DNA of 64,000 bases from Ambrosia x helenae (Eukaryota > Streptophyta > Magnoliopsida > Asterales > Asteraceae): NCBI GenBank assembly GCA_030844895.1, contig CM061231.1:6595618-6659617 (forward strand), read 5' to 3'. The position numbers were made by a program, and so were the translations under genes. The notes under the pieces were generated by a model, which was not told the origin of the DNA, did no database searches, and worked only from the letters and a program-made list of their open reading frames with translations. Every line of letters begins with the position of its first letter. Position 1 is the stretch's first letter. Positions 38,103-47,792 of this stretch are shown here, piece by piece.

Positions 38103-38348
38103 TTCCTTTTTTACGCAGGTGTTGAATATGCGACAACCGGGAACGTCACGGATCGTTGAGTGTTCTTAATGATCCATATGGAGAAGTTCATGGGGCTTTA
38201 CATGCCATTTGATTGCCACCCGAGTAGACATTGTAGGAAGAAAGAGATGGAACTGAACATACTTAGAACAAAGTACGCGGCCCATATACTTCGTTCGCTG
38301 GCGATTTGTTTAAAGTCCAAGGTTGAGACAACAACATTGAATAAGTGA
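38103..38348 (+). pseudogene. C-terminal fragment of a Ulp1-type (C48) cysteine protease
   Basis: After an acceptor-like TTTTTTACGCAG, the plus strand reads MRQPGT in one frame and, after a shift, VFLMIHMEKFMG and LRTKYAAHIL in another. Transposon-borne Ulp1 proteases have RQPGxNDCGVF followed by an MxHME..MG helix and a basic LRxKYA stretch, so I read this as their end. The catalytic segment is ruined: the Asp codon is followed by CGT where TGT (Cys) is expected and by TGA where GGA (Gly) is expected. Frame and stop exclude function. The assignment rests on motif memory, not a search. Confidence 0.55.
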
Positions 38349-38865
38349 AAAGGCCATAGGCAGCGTGTTGTCCTTTGGTGTGTTGGTTGAAAGACATGTT
38401 CACACGTATAGTTGGTTGTCTATTTTGGCTAACAAACTGATGTTAGATAAGTTATGTGTGCATGTGTAGGGTATGGTAGTAAAAAACAATGTGGTTGGTT
38501 GTCTAATTTGCCTAAAAAACTCATGTTAGATAAACTATGTTAGATCGTGGTTGTTTTGCATATGTAACATATTTAAACCGAAACCTGCTAGTGCAAATTA
38601 TTTAAATTTTTTGGGTCTGTTGTTTGCTAATGTCTTGTAAATGTCTCATATAATTTGAGGGAAACAAGCCATCATAAAAAGTGGTGTTTGCAAGTATTAA
38701 AGTTAAGTACACATATGTTTAAAATGTAATAAACATAATTTAGGTTTAATGCATATCTTATATGGGAAAAAAAGTAAGTATGCACATATTGCATGTGCTA
38801 TGTAGTGATACAAGCTAAGTATGCAAGTGTTGCATATGTTACATAGTGGCAAAAAAAATAAGAAT

Positions 38866-39170
38866 CCACGTGTTGCATGTGTTACACGTTGATACAAATT
38901 AGGGTTGGCAAGTATGAAAGTTCAATACATATGTTGCATGTGTAATAAAGTGATAAAAAATAACAAAAATTCACGTGTTGCATGTGTTACACGTTGATAC
39001 AAATTAGGGTTGGCAAGTATGAAAGTTCAATACACATATGTTGCATGTGTAACAAAGTGATAAAAAAATAACAAAAATCCACGTGTTGCATGTGTTACAC
39101 GTTGATACAAATTAGGGTTTGCAAGTATTAAAGTTCAATACACATATGTTGCATGTGTAACAAAGTGAAA
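38866..39170. repeat. Three 106-bp tandem repeats in E6
   Basis: Units start near 38866, 38969 and 39075 with CCACGTGTTGCATGTGTTAC (or TTCACGTG...). Each contains GGCAAGTATGAAAGTTCAAT or a close variant and ends GCATGTGTAACAAAGTGA. Units are nearly identical. Single diverged pieces continue to about 39300. Confidence 0.85.
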
Positions 39171-39639
39171 ATTTAGGTGTAATGCATGCTTAGATGTAAA
39201 AAAAAGTAAGTATGCACACATTGCATGTGCTACGAAGTGATACAAGTTAACTATGCAAGTGTTTCATACGTTACAAGGTGATAAAAAATAAGTTAAGTAT
39301 GTAAGTATGTAACGACATTTTACTTTCAACACAAGATACATGCTCTGATCAATACAAAAGACACATGTCATGTATGGAATGCATGCTACATCTGTTTCAT
39401 GTGTTACGCAAGAACTAATTTGCATATATTACATAAAATATGGAATACAATGCTAAACCAAAAAAGAAAGTCATTGCACACGACATATAATTGATTACTT
39501 GCAAAAGGAAACATACAATAGTAATAAAGATTGATTTCTTCCATGTTAAGAAATTGATCATAATTAGGATAAACACTAATACACCTAGAAAACTAAAACG
39601 GTGCCCATATAGTCCTAATCCCAGAATACTCGTTCTTTT

Positions 39640-41010
39640 TGGCTTATTTACGTTGTCGTCCCACTACTCTTCGTTCATTTCTTACCGCTGCCTCATCTAT
39701 CTCGCTTGATATAACCTTCCTTTTTAACCGCCGACGCAACCCCTCACCACCTGCTGTAAAATAGATAAAGGTTACATAAGTTACACTCCATATTACCAGA
39801 AAACATATGTTTATCATCTAGACATACCTTCCTCTGTTTCTGAACATGACTTGTAATCAATTATGCATCCTCCATACATTTAGACAACACCATCCTTCGT
39901 AACCTCATCCATACATTTAATATTTTAATATTCATACCTTCTGTTTCTTTCGATGTCCTATAAAGTCATCCGACACGTCATTGTCTTTGGTTGTCCCAAA
40001 CTTAATAAATTAAACTTAAAACAATCTATAAGTGTTACATATGCAAACCGTCAACACAAGGTTAATAGATTAAAGCATACCAATTTTGGTAATCTCGCCG
40101 CCCATGTCAACTGCTGTAGTCTCATCACTTTTCCCTTCACCTATGGCGCCTAACGGATCAATGAAACCTATTAAAACCAAAATTTACGTAAGCAACAACG
40201 CATGCATAACGCAATCGTTCATGTGTTACGATTCTTTTCAGCAATGTCAACGCTAAGAGGTTCTTTTTGCCCAACCACTTCAGGGCCGAACAATGGATCT
40301 GCAGAGTTGCAAGCACAATCATATACAAGTTTTACATATAAGTGTTACATATGCAAACCTTCAGGACATACAAAACTCACCAGTCTTTTCACACGGCTTA
40401 GCATCTCCTTCTTCATTAGGACATACAAAACTCACCGGTCTTTTCACACGGCTTAGCATCTCCTTCTTCATTTGGTAGCTCGCCTTTAGCGCCCACGTCA
40501 AGTTTGAAAATCACATTAATATCTTAACATATGAAGCGTTTTGATTTCATAATCAACACATACTTGTCAACTGATCCATAACATCCACATCCAACTATGT
40601 TTAGCCGACACTGAAGCTGGGCCCATCGTACCCCTCATTTGATGTTGTTTTTCCAATCACACTACTCTCTATGTCGACTACTCTCTGTACCAGACTTTCC
40701 ACATCCGCCAGCGTCATTCCAGCCTCCCCGCTCCCTTCAGCTTCACCTGTTTCTATGACACGCAAACAACACATTTATAACACATCCCAAAAAACTAATT
40801 TATTGTTCAATTCATTTCAGGTTGCAACCTTTATGGTCATTAACGTCCTTATCACTAGTTATATCCTGTCCTGACTCACCTATGCCATCATGTTGCATAC
40901 GTATCTTCATCTGCAACGCCTGAAGTACAACATGACTCCTACGCCTTCTGTACACTGGTAGTAGGGTTGGCTCAAATACGGAAGGCGGTTTATTAGCAAC
41001 AGCCTCCAAT
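39640..41010 (-). pseudogene. Exon-like blocks of an unrecognised transposon gene, minus strand
   Basis: Reading right to left, several stretches keep an open frame between AG and GT sites: 41009-40812 (contains FEPTLLPVYRRRRSHVV), about 40755-40600 (GMTLADVESLVQRVVDIESS, ending GPSFSVG and a stop), about 40500-40440, 40298-40225 (DPLFGPEVVGQKEPL), 40167-40080 (DPLGAIGEGKSDETTAV), 40010-39940 and 39755-39640. Acidic and Arg-rich segments like these occur in the N-terminal half of transposon Ulp1 genes, but I cannot prove homology. They converge on the plus-strand protease relic. Confidence 0.35.
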
Positions 41011-41868
41011 GTGTTTTCGTTTTATCATCATACACACCAATGGATCATCATACACACCAAACCCCTATTAAGTGCAATGTTGAGGACAGGTTTTAACATG
41101 CTAATGAACGATTATCCACACCCACATAAATGAATGATTAGATACAAATACCCACACAAATGAACGATTACATAGGCCTGTTATAACACACTAACACTAT
41201 CTACAACAACCCAAAACATCAAAAAAATAAACAAATAATAATAATAAAATCTAAGTTAACAGTATATCCCCAAAACATACCTGCCATCAGATTTCTTGTG
41301 CTTCCAGTGACGTCTCTTCGAAGACAATAACCAGAAAAGGGATTGCATTTCGGTTTTGAGCATCGTACAGGGGGTCGATTTTATTAAAATGAACCGTTGA
41401 TCAGCAGCTTCTTGACTGTTAAGATGAATGAGATTATTATAAAGCTTCTTCAATGTATGCAGGATGAAGGTTATTTGGTTGGGAGCTTTTGATTTTGAAT
41501 TTTGGATCTGTAATATAGAGTAGTAAGAGATAGAAGACATATGTAGGATGATGATGATGAACGAGATTATATAAAGCTTCTTCAATATATGCAAGATGAA
41601 GGTTATTAGGTTTTGGGAGATTTTGATTTTGAATTTTAGATCTGTAATAGAGAGTAGTAAGAGAGAGAAGACATATGTAGAATGATCCCAATGCACTAGC
41701 AAATCTCTATTATACCCATTTTTTGTCCTTTAGTATACTATTATTCAATATAATAATCATGAATAAATAAGAGCCATTGATCTTAGAGATCAATGGCTAG
41801 GATGAGGTTTACTAGAGTTTCTTCAAATAATTGAGGTTTTCATTTTAACCTTGCCCTATATATATATA

Positions 41869-42755
41869 CACATATCATTTTTGTGTAGTTAAATAGTTAT
41901 TTTAAGGATTCGTAATTGGGACAACTAAGATTAAGTCACACACGTGAAGTGCTTAGTCAGTTGACGTCGATGAGATGGCATCAATGGTGGTTAGTTAGTG
42001 TTTCCTCACCTAGTAGGATGTAGTGGTCTTTACTAGACTACCTACTTTTTGTGTATGGTCTAACCATATGAGCTTTTGACGACCGTAGAACTATTTTGTG
42101 GTTTATCAAGTCTTTTCAATACCCACGAAAAATCATAGCAATCAATATGAGGGAAAACACTCAAACAGTAACTTCTCATCACTGGGGAAGGGGCTTCATA
42201 ATCGGCCACCCTTCCGAGTTTTTTTTTGTAAATCAGGTAGGGGTATCGCCTTGTCCCCCCTCTCTCCCCTTTTCGAGTTCCTTGACTGAGTACAACTTGT
42301 GGATACCCGAGCATGTAGGTGTAGGAGCCATTGGATAACGTCTATATCTATGCGTTCTTTGATTGAGTGTCATATGCGGGCTCCATGCCCGAGCATGTGT
42401 GTGGGAGCTGTTGGATAACGGCTATATAGCCATTACTATTATTCTTTTCACACAAATCAATCCACATCACAATCACATTCTTTTCACACAAGTTTTCTCA
42501 CCTCTCTCAAAGGGCAGGGAGACGTTGGACCGAAGAAGAAGAAATAACATTGGTGTCTTGAGTAGGTCATTTTTGGAACACAATCTTGGAATGCAAGTTT
42601 TGGGAAATCAACGTGAGGGCTCGTAGATTTAGCCAAGTCTTTATGAACGATAGATTGTATAGATGGAATGTATATGCAACCTTTTCTTTTTTAACACAAG
42701 TAAAAGAAATTGGACCAGACCCAATAGGTTAAAAAGAACGCGACCTTTTTCTCTT
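41869..42755. other. Unassigned stretch with a short internal duplication
   Basis: GAGCATGTAGGTGTAGGAGC followed by TTGGATAACG (42311-42341) is echoed by GAGCATGTGTGTGGGAGC and TTGGATAACGGCTATA (42391-42427). ATTCTTTTCACACAA also occurs twice (42441 and 42477). The pattern resembles an LTR or transposon end, but no coding sequence or terminus can be fixed. Confidence 0.4.
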
Positions 42756-43053
42756 CATTCATATCTCTTATTCCTAAAAATAATGATTTGGTTAATCTAA
42801 ATGATTATTGTTCTTCTAAACCTTATTGGCTCGATAAGCAAAGTGGTATCTAAAGTCCTAGCTAATAGACTAAAAATGGTGGCTGGTTTGAAACTATCAG
42901 AGACCTAATAGGCTTTTCTCAAGGACATGTACATTCTTGATGGCCCGTTGAATCCGTTGATAGTTAATGAAATTATTTGATGTATGAAGAAATCTAAATT
43001 GCAGGCATTTACTGTTAAAAATTGATTTCAATAAAGCTTTTGATAGTGTCAAT
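42756..43053 (+). pseudogene. LINE reverse-transcriptase fragment
   Basis: Broken frames give LIPKNND, then SKVVSKVLANRLKMV, then YILDGPL with IVNEII, then KIDFNKAFDSVN. This is the LINE reverse-transcriptase block from fingers to motif A. Several stops and frameshifts occur within 300 bp. It is a different copy from the LINE at 13.3-17.0 kb. Confidence 0.75.
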
Positions 43054-43175
43054 TAGGTAGCGTTTGGTATGATGAAAGGGAGAATAGAATGGACCATTAC
43101 GAAGTAATGAAAAATAGGTAGCGTTTGGTATGATGAAAGGGAGAATTGAATGGACCATTACGAAGTAATGCAAGG
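43054..43175. repeat. Two 61-bp tandem units between the LINE fragment and the Helitron
   Basis: TAGGTAGCGTTTGGTATGAT starts at 43054 and again at 43115. Both continue GAAAGGGAGAAT(A/T)GAATGG and CCATTACGAAGTAATG. The GTAGCGTTTGGTATG phrase resembles the ends of small plant DNA transposons. Confidence 0.8.
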
Positions 43176-44862
43176 CGCATTCTCCAACAGTTTTTGGTTG
43201 ATGTTTATATGATGATAGAAAGTGAGCGGTTATTTTACATACGTCACCAACAACAAAAACTTAGGTGTGACTCTTATACCAATCTTCAAACCTTGCATCA
43301 AAAGGGACCTACTGATTTGGCAACAGTGGGAACACCTATAATATTACCCTCTTCTTTTACTGGTGGTGCACGTTACATGAGGGAAAATTATCTTGATGCA
43401 ATGGCTATTTGTAAATGGCATGGATACCCGGATTTTTTTCATCACAATCACATTCAATCCCAAATGGCCTGAAATTAGAAGGTTTCTTGAGGATAAGAAA
43501 ACAAATCCAGAAGACAGACCAGACATTTATCTAGATTATTCAAAGTTAAGATAGACTCAATCATTAAAGATTTACTAGAAAAAACTTTGTTAGGCAACTC
43601 TTCTGCAGGTAAAAATCGTTACAGATAAAAACATATATATATATATTTATATATTATGATTGTAAGGCACTAATATAGTTAGTCAATTTATTTGTTGTTT
43701 TAAATACTTATATGTTTTTATTTATTAATTGTTTAACTATATTTTATTACCTAATATTGTAGTGGTTTATACTATAGAGTTTCAAAAACGTGGTCTTCCG
43801 CATGCTCATATTTGTTTGTTTCTTAAAGATGAAAGTAAGCTTCCCAGGATTGATCATGTCGATCGTTTCATTTCCGCTGAATCCCTGATAAGAATGTAGA
43901 TCCTGAGTTGTTTAGTCTTGTGAGTGACTTTATGATTCACGGGCCTTGTGAACGTGAAAATCCCAAATATCCGTGCATGGTTGAAGGTAAATGTTCGAAG
44001 AAATTCCCCAAGAAATTCTCGCCTACATCAACTTTAGATTCAAATGGATTTTCGGTTTATAAAAGAAGAGAGTCTGGAATATTTGTTGAAAAAGGTGGTG
44101 CTCAGTTAGACAACATACATGCAGTTCCTTATAACCCAACACTGTTGATGCGTTACCAAGCTCATATTAATGTTGAATGATGTAACCAGGCTGCTTCAAT
44201 TAAGTATTTATTTAAATACATTAACAAGGTGTCGAATAGGGCTAAAGTTGCTTTTGTAAAAGATGATGGAGAAGGTCAAGAAGTGGTGCAAAAAGATGAA
44301 ATCAAAAAACATTATGATTGCAGGTTCGTTTCAGCATGTGAAGCTTCGTGGAGGATATTTAAAAATGAGGTTCATTACAGACAAGGCTTCCGTTTCATCT
44401 ACCTGGAGAGCAAAATGTTGTATACGGTTCAGAGGATAACATTGAAAACATACTCAACAAACCATCAGTGTCTTCAACAATGTTTTCTACAATGGATGGA
44501 ACTAAACAAAAATGAAGCTATGGCACGTGAACTTAGTTACATTGAAATCCCAACTAAATTTGTTTGGAAATGTGACGAAAAAATGGAACTTTCGGAAACT
44601 AGGTAAGGCAATTGGTCGTGTTCACATGCTTAGTCCATCTATTGGCGAGGCTTATTTTTTGAGAATTCTACTTAATACAGTAAAAGGCCCTAAATCATTT
44701 GAGGACATAAGAACGGTGAATGGACAAATTTTACCAACATTTCGAGATGCATGTTACGCTCTTTCCCTCTTAGACAATGACAAGGAATATATAGAAGCTA
44801 TTGAGGAAGCTCATTATACAGGTTCAGGATATTATCTTCGTAACGACGATGTTGTCGTCTAA
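43173..44862 (+). pseudogene. Helitron Rep (HUH endonuclease) and following region, broken
   Basis: The N-terminal Helitron_like_N domain reads LPSSFTGGARYMRENYLDAM and CKWHGYPDFF (to 43472), then shifts frame. After a gap at about 43610-43761 that is intron-like (GTAAAA..TTGTAG), GLPHAHICLF gives the HUH motif. 43908-44180 carries FMIHGPC, CMVEGKCSKKFPKKF and PYNPTLLMRYQAHINVE. The Y-x3-Y motif (KYLFKYINK, about 44206-44232) sits just after an in-frame stop (TGA, 44178-44180). 44229-44862 continues with further frameshifts. Rep would nick and join single strands during rolling-circle transposition; this copy cannot be made intact. Confidence 0.82.
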
Positions 44863-45089
44863 CACCTTATCTAGGCCTGAGCATGTTTGGGAAAAGGCAT
44901 GGAAGTACTTGTCAAATGGTATTTTGCGTAGACATGAGGACATATTCCAAATTGAAGGTAATAAATCTATGCTGAAAAATTTCCGTATATTATTATTTAT
45001 ATTAGTTACTTTTAGTATTAAATTAATCATTAAAATCTTTATCATTACCCGGTTTGTCTTTTACTGATGATTAAATCAAGAACCTTACA

Positions 45090-46716
45090 TTGCTTGAGAT
45101 TGATAAACACTTGCTTCGGAATAACACAAGCCTACATAGGTTTCCTTCTATGCCTTATCCCAATAATGATTCAATAGCATCTGCAAATAACCGTCTGATA
45201 CTTGATGAGCTGAATTATGAAGTAAGTACGCTAGCTGAGGAATTTCATAGCAATCTATGTACTTTAACAGATGAACAACGTTTAATTTGTGATGAAATAA
45301 TTCAAGCTGTTGATTGTAACAAAGTTGGGTTATTCTTTGTTTATGGGTTTGGAGGTACTGGCAAAACCTTCTTATGGAAAACATTGTCTGCTGCCATCAG
45401 ATTTAAAGGACGGATTGTTTTAAATGTTGCATCTAGTGGTATTGCTTCTCTGTTTTTATCCGGTGGAAGGACAACCCATTCTAGGTTTCGTATACCTTTG
45501 AATGTTACTGAAGAATCAATGTGCGGCATGAAGGCAAATAGCGATGATGCTGATTTATTGAAGCAAACTAAATTAATTATTTGGGATGAAGCTCCAATGA
45601 TTCACAAACATGCCTTTGAAGCACTTGATCGTCCAATGAAAGACATTTTAAAATCAAAGTCTTCAATTAATTCTGAGTTGCCTTTCGGAGGTAAGGTTAT
45701 GGTTTTGGGTGGTGATTTTAGACAGATCCTTCCTGTTGTTCCCAATGGGAGTAGAAGAGATATTATAAACGCCTCAATAACTTCGTCGCCTATTTGGAAT
45801 ACTTGCAAAGTCCTGACATTACCCAAAAACATGAGGTTAACATTGGGTAACAACACATCTGAATCCGAAGAAATAAAGGCATTTGCAAACTGGCTTCTTG
45901 ATTTAGGTGAGGGTAAAGTTGGTGATTCAATTGATGATGATGAGGTAATGTAGACATTCCAGATGATCTTCTAATTAAGGATTCATCAGAACCGATTTCT
46001 AGCTTAATTGACTTCGTCTACCCTTCACTTCTTCAACTTTATAAAGATAAAGACTACTTTGCAGAACGAGCAATACTTGCAACTACAAACGAGGTAGTAC
46101 ATGAAATTAGTGAAAGGTTGCATGCATTGTTTCCTGGAGATGAAGTCGAGTATTTGAGCTCTGATAGTATATGCCAGACTGAGAACGCTATGAACCGTTC
46201 ACAGGAAAATTTATATTCTCCTGATATCCTTAATGGTTTAAAATATCTGGATTGCCTAATCTTTGATTAGCACTAAAGGTGGGTGTACATGTGATGTTGT
46301 TGAGAAAGATTGATCAACACAATGGCCTGTGCAACGGCACGAGATTAAGAATCACTAAACTTGCAAAGCGTGTTATTGAAGCCGAAATCATATCAGGTGG
46401 AAACATTGGTACTAAAACTCTTATTCCTAGAATAACTATGATATCATCTGATAGCAAGATTCCAGTGAAGTTTCAAAGGCGTCAATTCCCATTTTCCATA
46501 TGTTTCGCAATGACCATCAATAAAAGCCAAGGACAATCTCTATCGAAGGTTGGATTGTATTTAAGAGACTCTGTATTCTCACATGGCTAACTTTATGTCG
46601 CATTGTCAACAGTTAAGAGCAGGGCATGGGTGAAAGTACTTATACTAGATAGTGATGGGAATGTCAAAACTAAAACAAAAAATGTGGTGTATACGGAAAT
46701 ATTTAGTGATATTTGA
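45090..46716 (+). pseudogene. Helitron PIF1-like helicase, broken
   Basis: 45090-45953 is one open frame of 287 codons: LTDEQRLICDEI, Walker A GFGGTGKTF, Walker B IIWDEAPM, GGDFRQILPVV and NMRL, the order of SF1 PIF1-type helicases. A stop near 45953 and another near 46268 interrupt it. 46279-46590 holds the C-terminal motifs LCNGTRL and TINKSQGQSLSKVGLYL; a stop (TAA) replaces a residue before LYVALST, and the gene ends near 46716. It would unwind DNA during transposition. Confidence 0.85.
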
Positions 46717-47374
46717 ATAACATGTATATTCCTTACTTTTAAATGTATATTCAACTTTATGAATAACATGTATATTCAACTTTACGACTATTTTTTTGTG
46801 TGGTTTTGTTCATATATGAAAAAAAAACACAAAGTGTTCAGGTAATTCATTAATCATGTATAGGCAAGTCATTAATTATGTTCAAATCAGTAAATATGAA
46901 TTCTATTTTCAACATGTGTTAGTATTGGAGTTGTACATATCTTTTATATACGAGATTTTTTAAAGAAAAAAATACACAAAATTAACGAACGTTTTATAAT
47001 CTTTCCAACGAGTACCATAGTGCTATATAAAAAAACAGAGAAAAAAAACGACTATTTTTTGTGGGGTTTTGTTCATACAGGAAAAAAACACAACGTGTTC
47101 AGGTAATTCATTAATCATGTATAAACAAGTCACTAATTATGTTCAAATCAATAAATATTAATTATATTTTCAACATGTGTTAGCATTGGAGTTGCACATT
47201 GTTTTAGGTTATGAATTAATATTAGAGTTGTGCATTGATTAAGGTTTAGCGTTAACATTGAAGATACATTGTTAATTGTTTTAGGTTAGGTGCTACTTAA
47301 AACTTTTCTGCATGTAACTTGTAAAGCGCATTATAATATTTCATAAGTTAAAATTAATATGTCATATTAAATTT

Positions 47375-47411
47375 CTCTAACCCCGAAACGTTTCCGGGGG
47401 TATCATCTAGT
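47375..47411 (+). other. Helitron 3' terminus: hairpin plus CTAG|T
   Basis: The GC-rich palindrome CCCCGAAAC/GTTTCCGGGG contains one bulged C and is followed by GTATCATCTAG. The first base outside the element is T (47411). Confidence 0.85.
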
Positions 47412-47586
47412 TAAAATATATATCTTTAGTAAAAAGTTTGTTCTTCACATCAACCATGTTGGATTCACGTAGATTTAATGCAACATCAAACCAATCACAA
47501 ATCATATATTCTCGAGACTAAAATACACAAAAGGTGGCATTAGTCATTCATATGGATTATGGAGAATTGGTGGTCACAAACAACCA

Positions 47587-47592
47587 CACGTG
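47587..47592 (+). promoter_or_regulatory. G-box / ABRE core upstream of the CAR gene
   Basis: CACGTG within the palindrome CACACGTGTG, 201 bp before the start codon. G-boxes of the ACGTG type are bound by ABF/bZIP factors in ABA responses, which would suit an ABA-related C2 gene. A T-rich leader (T21 at about 47692-47712) follows. Confidence 0.45.
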
Positions 47593-47792
47593 TGAATCAA
47601 CAAATCAGACCCAAAACGCATCATTCCGTTTGATTAACAATTTATTTCAATTTCCGATTAATCGAACCTTCTTTCTTCATACCTTTTACAACTTTTTTTT
47701 TTTTTTTTTTTATTTACAAAATTTGGATAATCGTATGGGCGGTTTTAGAAGATATCGATTTCAAAAACAAGTGTTGGGGATCTTGTTGTTTA

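Larger units (their letters stand above)
35915..41856. mobile_element. Chain element E6: 5.9-kb (TA)n-bounded element carrying Ulp1 relics
   Basis: Between (TA)n at 35867-35914 and 41857-41868. Left end: GAGAAAACCC, GAAAAAACCC, GAAAAACCC blocks, then AAGGGCAATTTTGACATTT and a CT-rich leader. Right end read inward: GGGCAAGGTTAAAATGAAAACC, GAAGAAACTC, GTAAACCTC, CCATTGATC..GATCAATGG, then a CT-rich leader on the minus strand. Both ends therefore look like promoters firing inward. Contents: a 150-bp direct repeat (from about 36708 and 37397), a plus-strand Ulp1 protease relic, a 106-bp tandem repeat with TGCATGTGTTACACG words, and minus-strand exon-like blocks. Confidence 0.65.
43173..47410 (+). 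mobile_element. Helitron, 5'-truncated, 3' end intact
   Basis: A rolling-circle transposon relic with a Rep domain (43173-44620), a PIF1-like helicase (45090-46716) and a canonical 3' end. The terminus is a hairpin (CCCCGAAACGTTTCCGGGG, 47381-47399) eleven bases before CTAG (47407-47410), followed by T, which fits Helitron insertion between A and T. No 5' TC end is found; similarity starts abruptly after the 61-bp repeats. The 3' non-coding part contains a roughly 148-bp direct repeat (46788-46936 and 47050-47196). Confidence 0.85.

Noticed and set aside
38866..39170. Regular repeats with short spacers, CRISPR-like at first sight
   Set aside because: The whole 106-bp unit is repeated, with no unique spacers, and the genome is a plant.
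42756..43053. LINE fragment as the missing 3' part of the LINE at 13.3 kb
   Set aside because: It covers partly the same RT region, differs in sequence and is on the other strand, so it is a separate copy.
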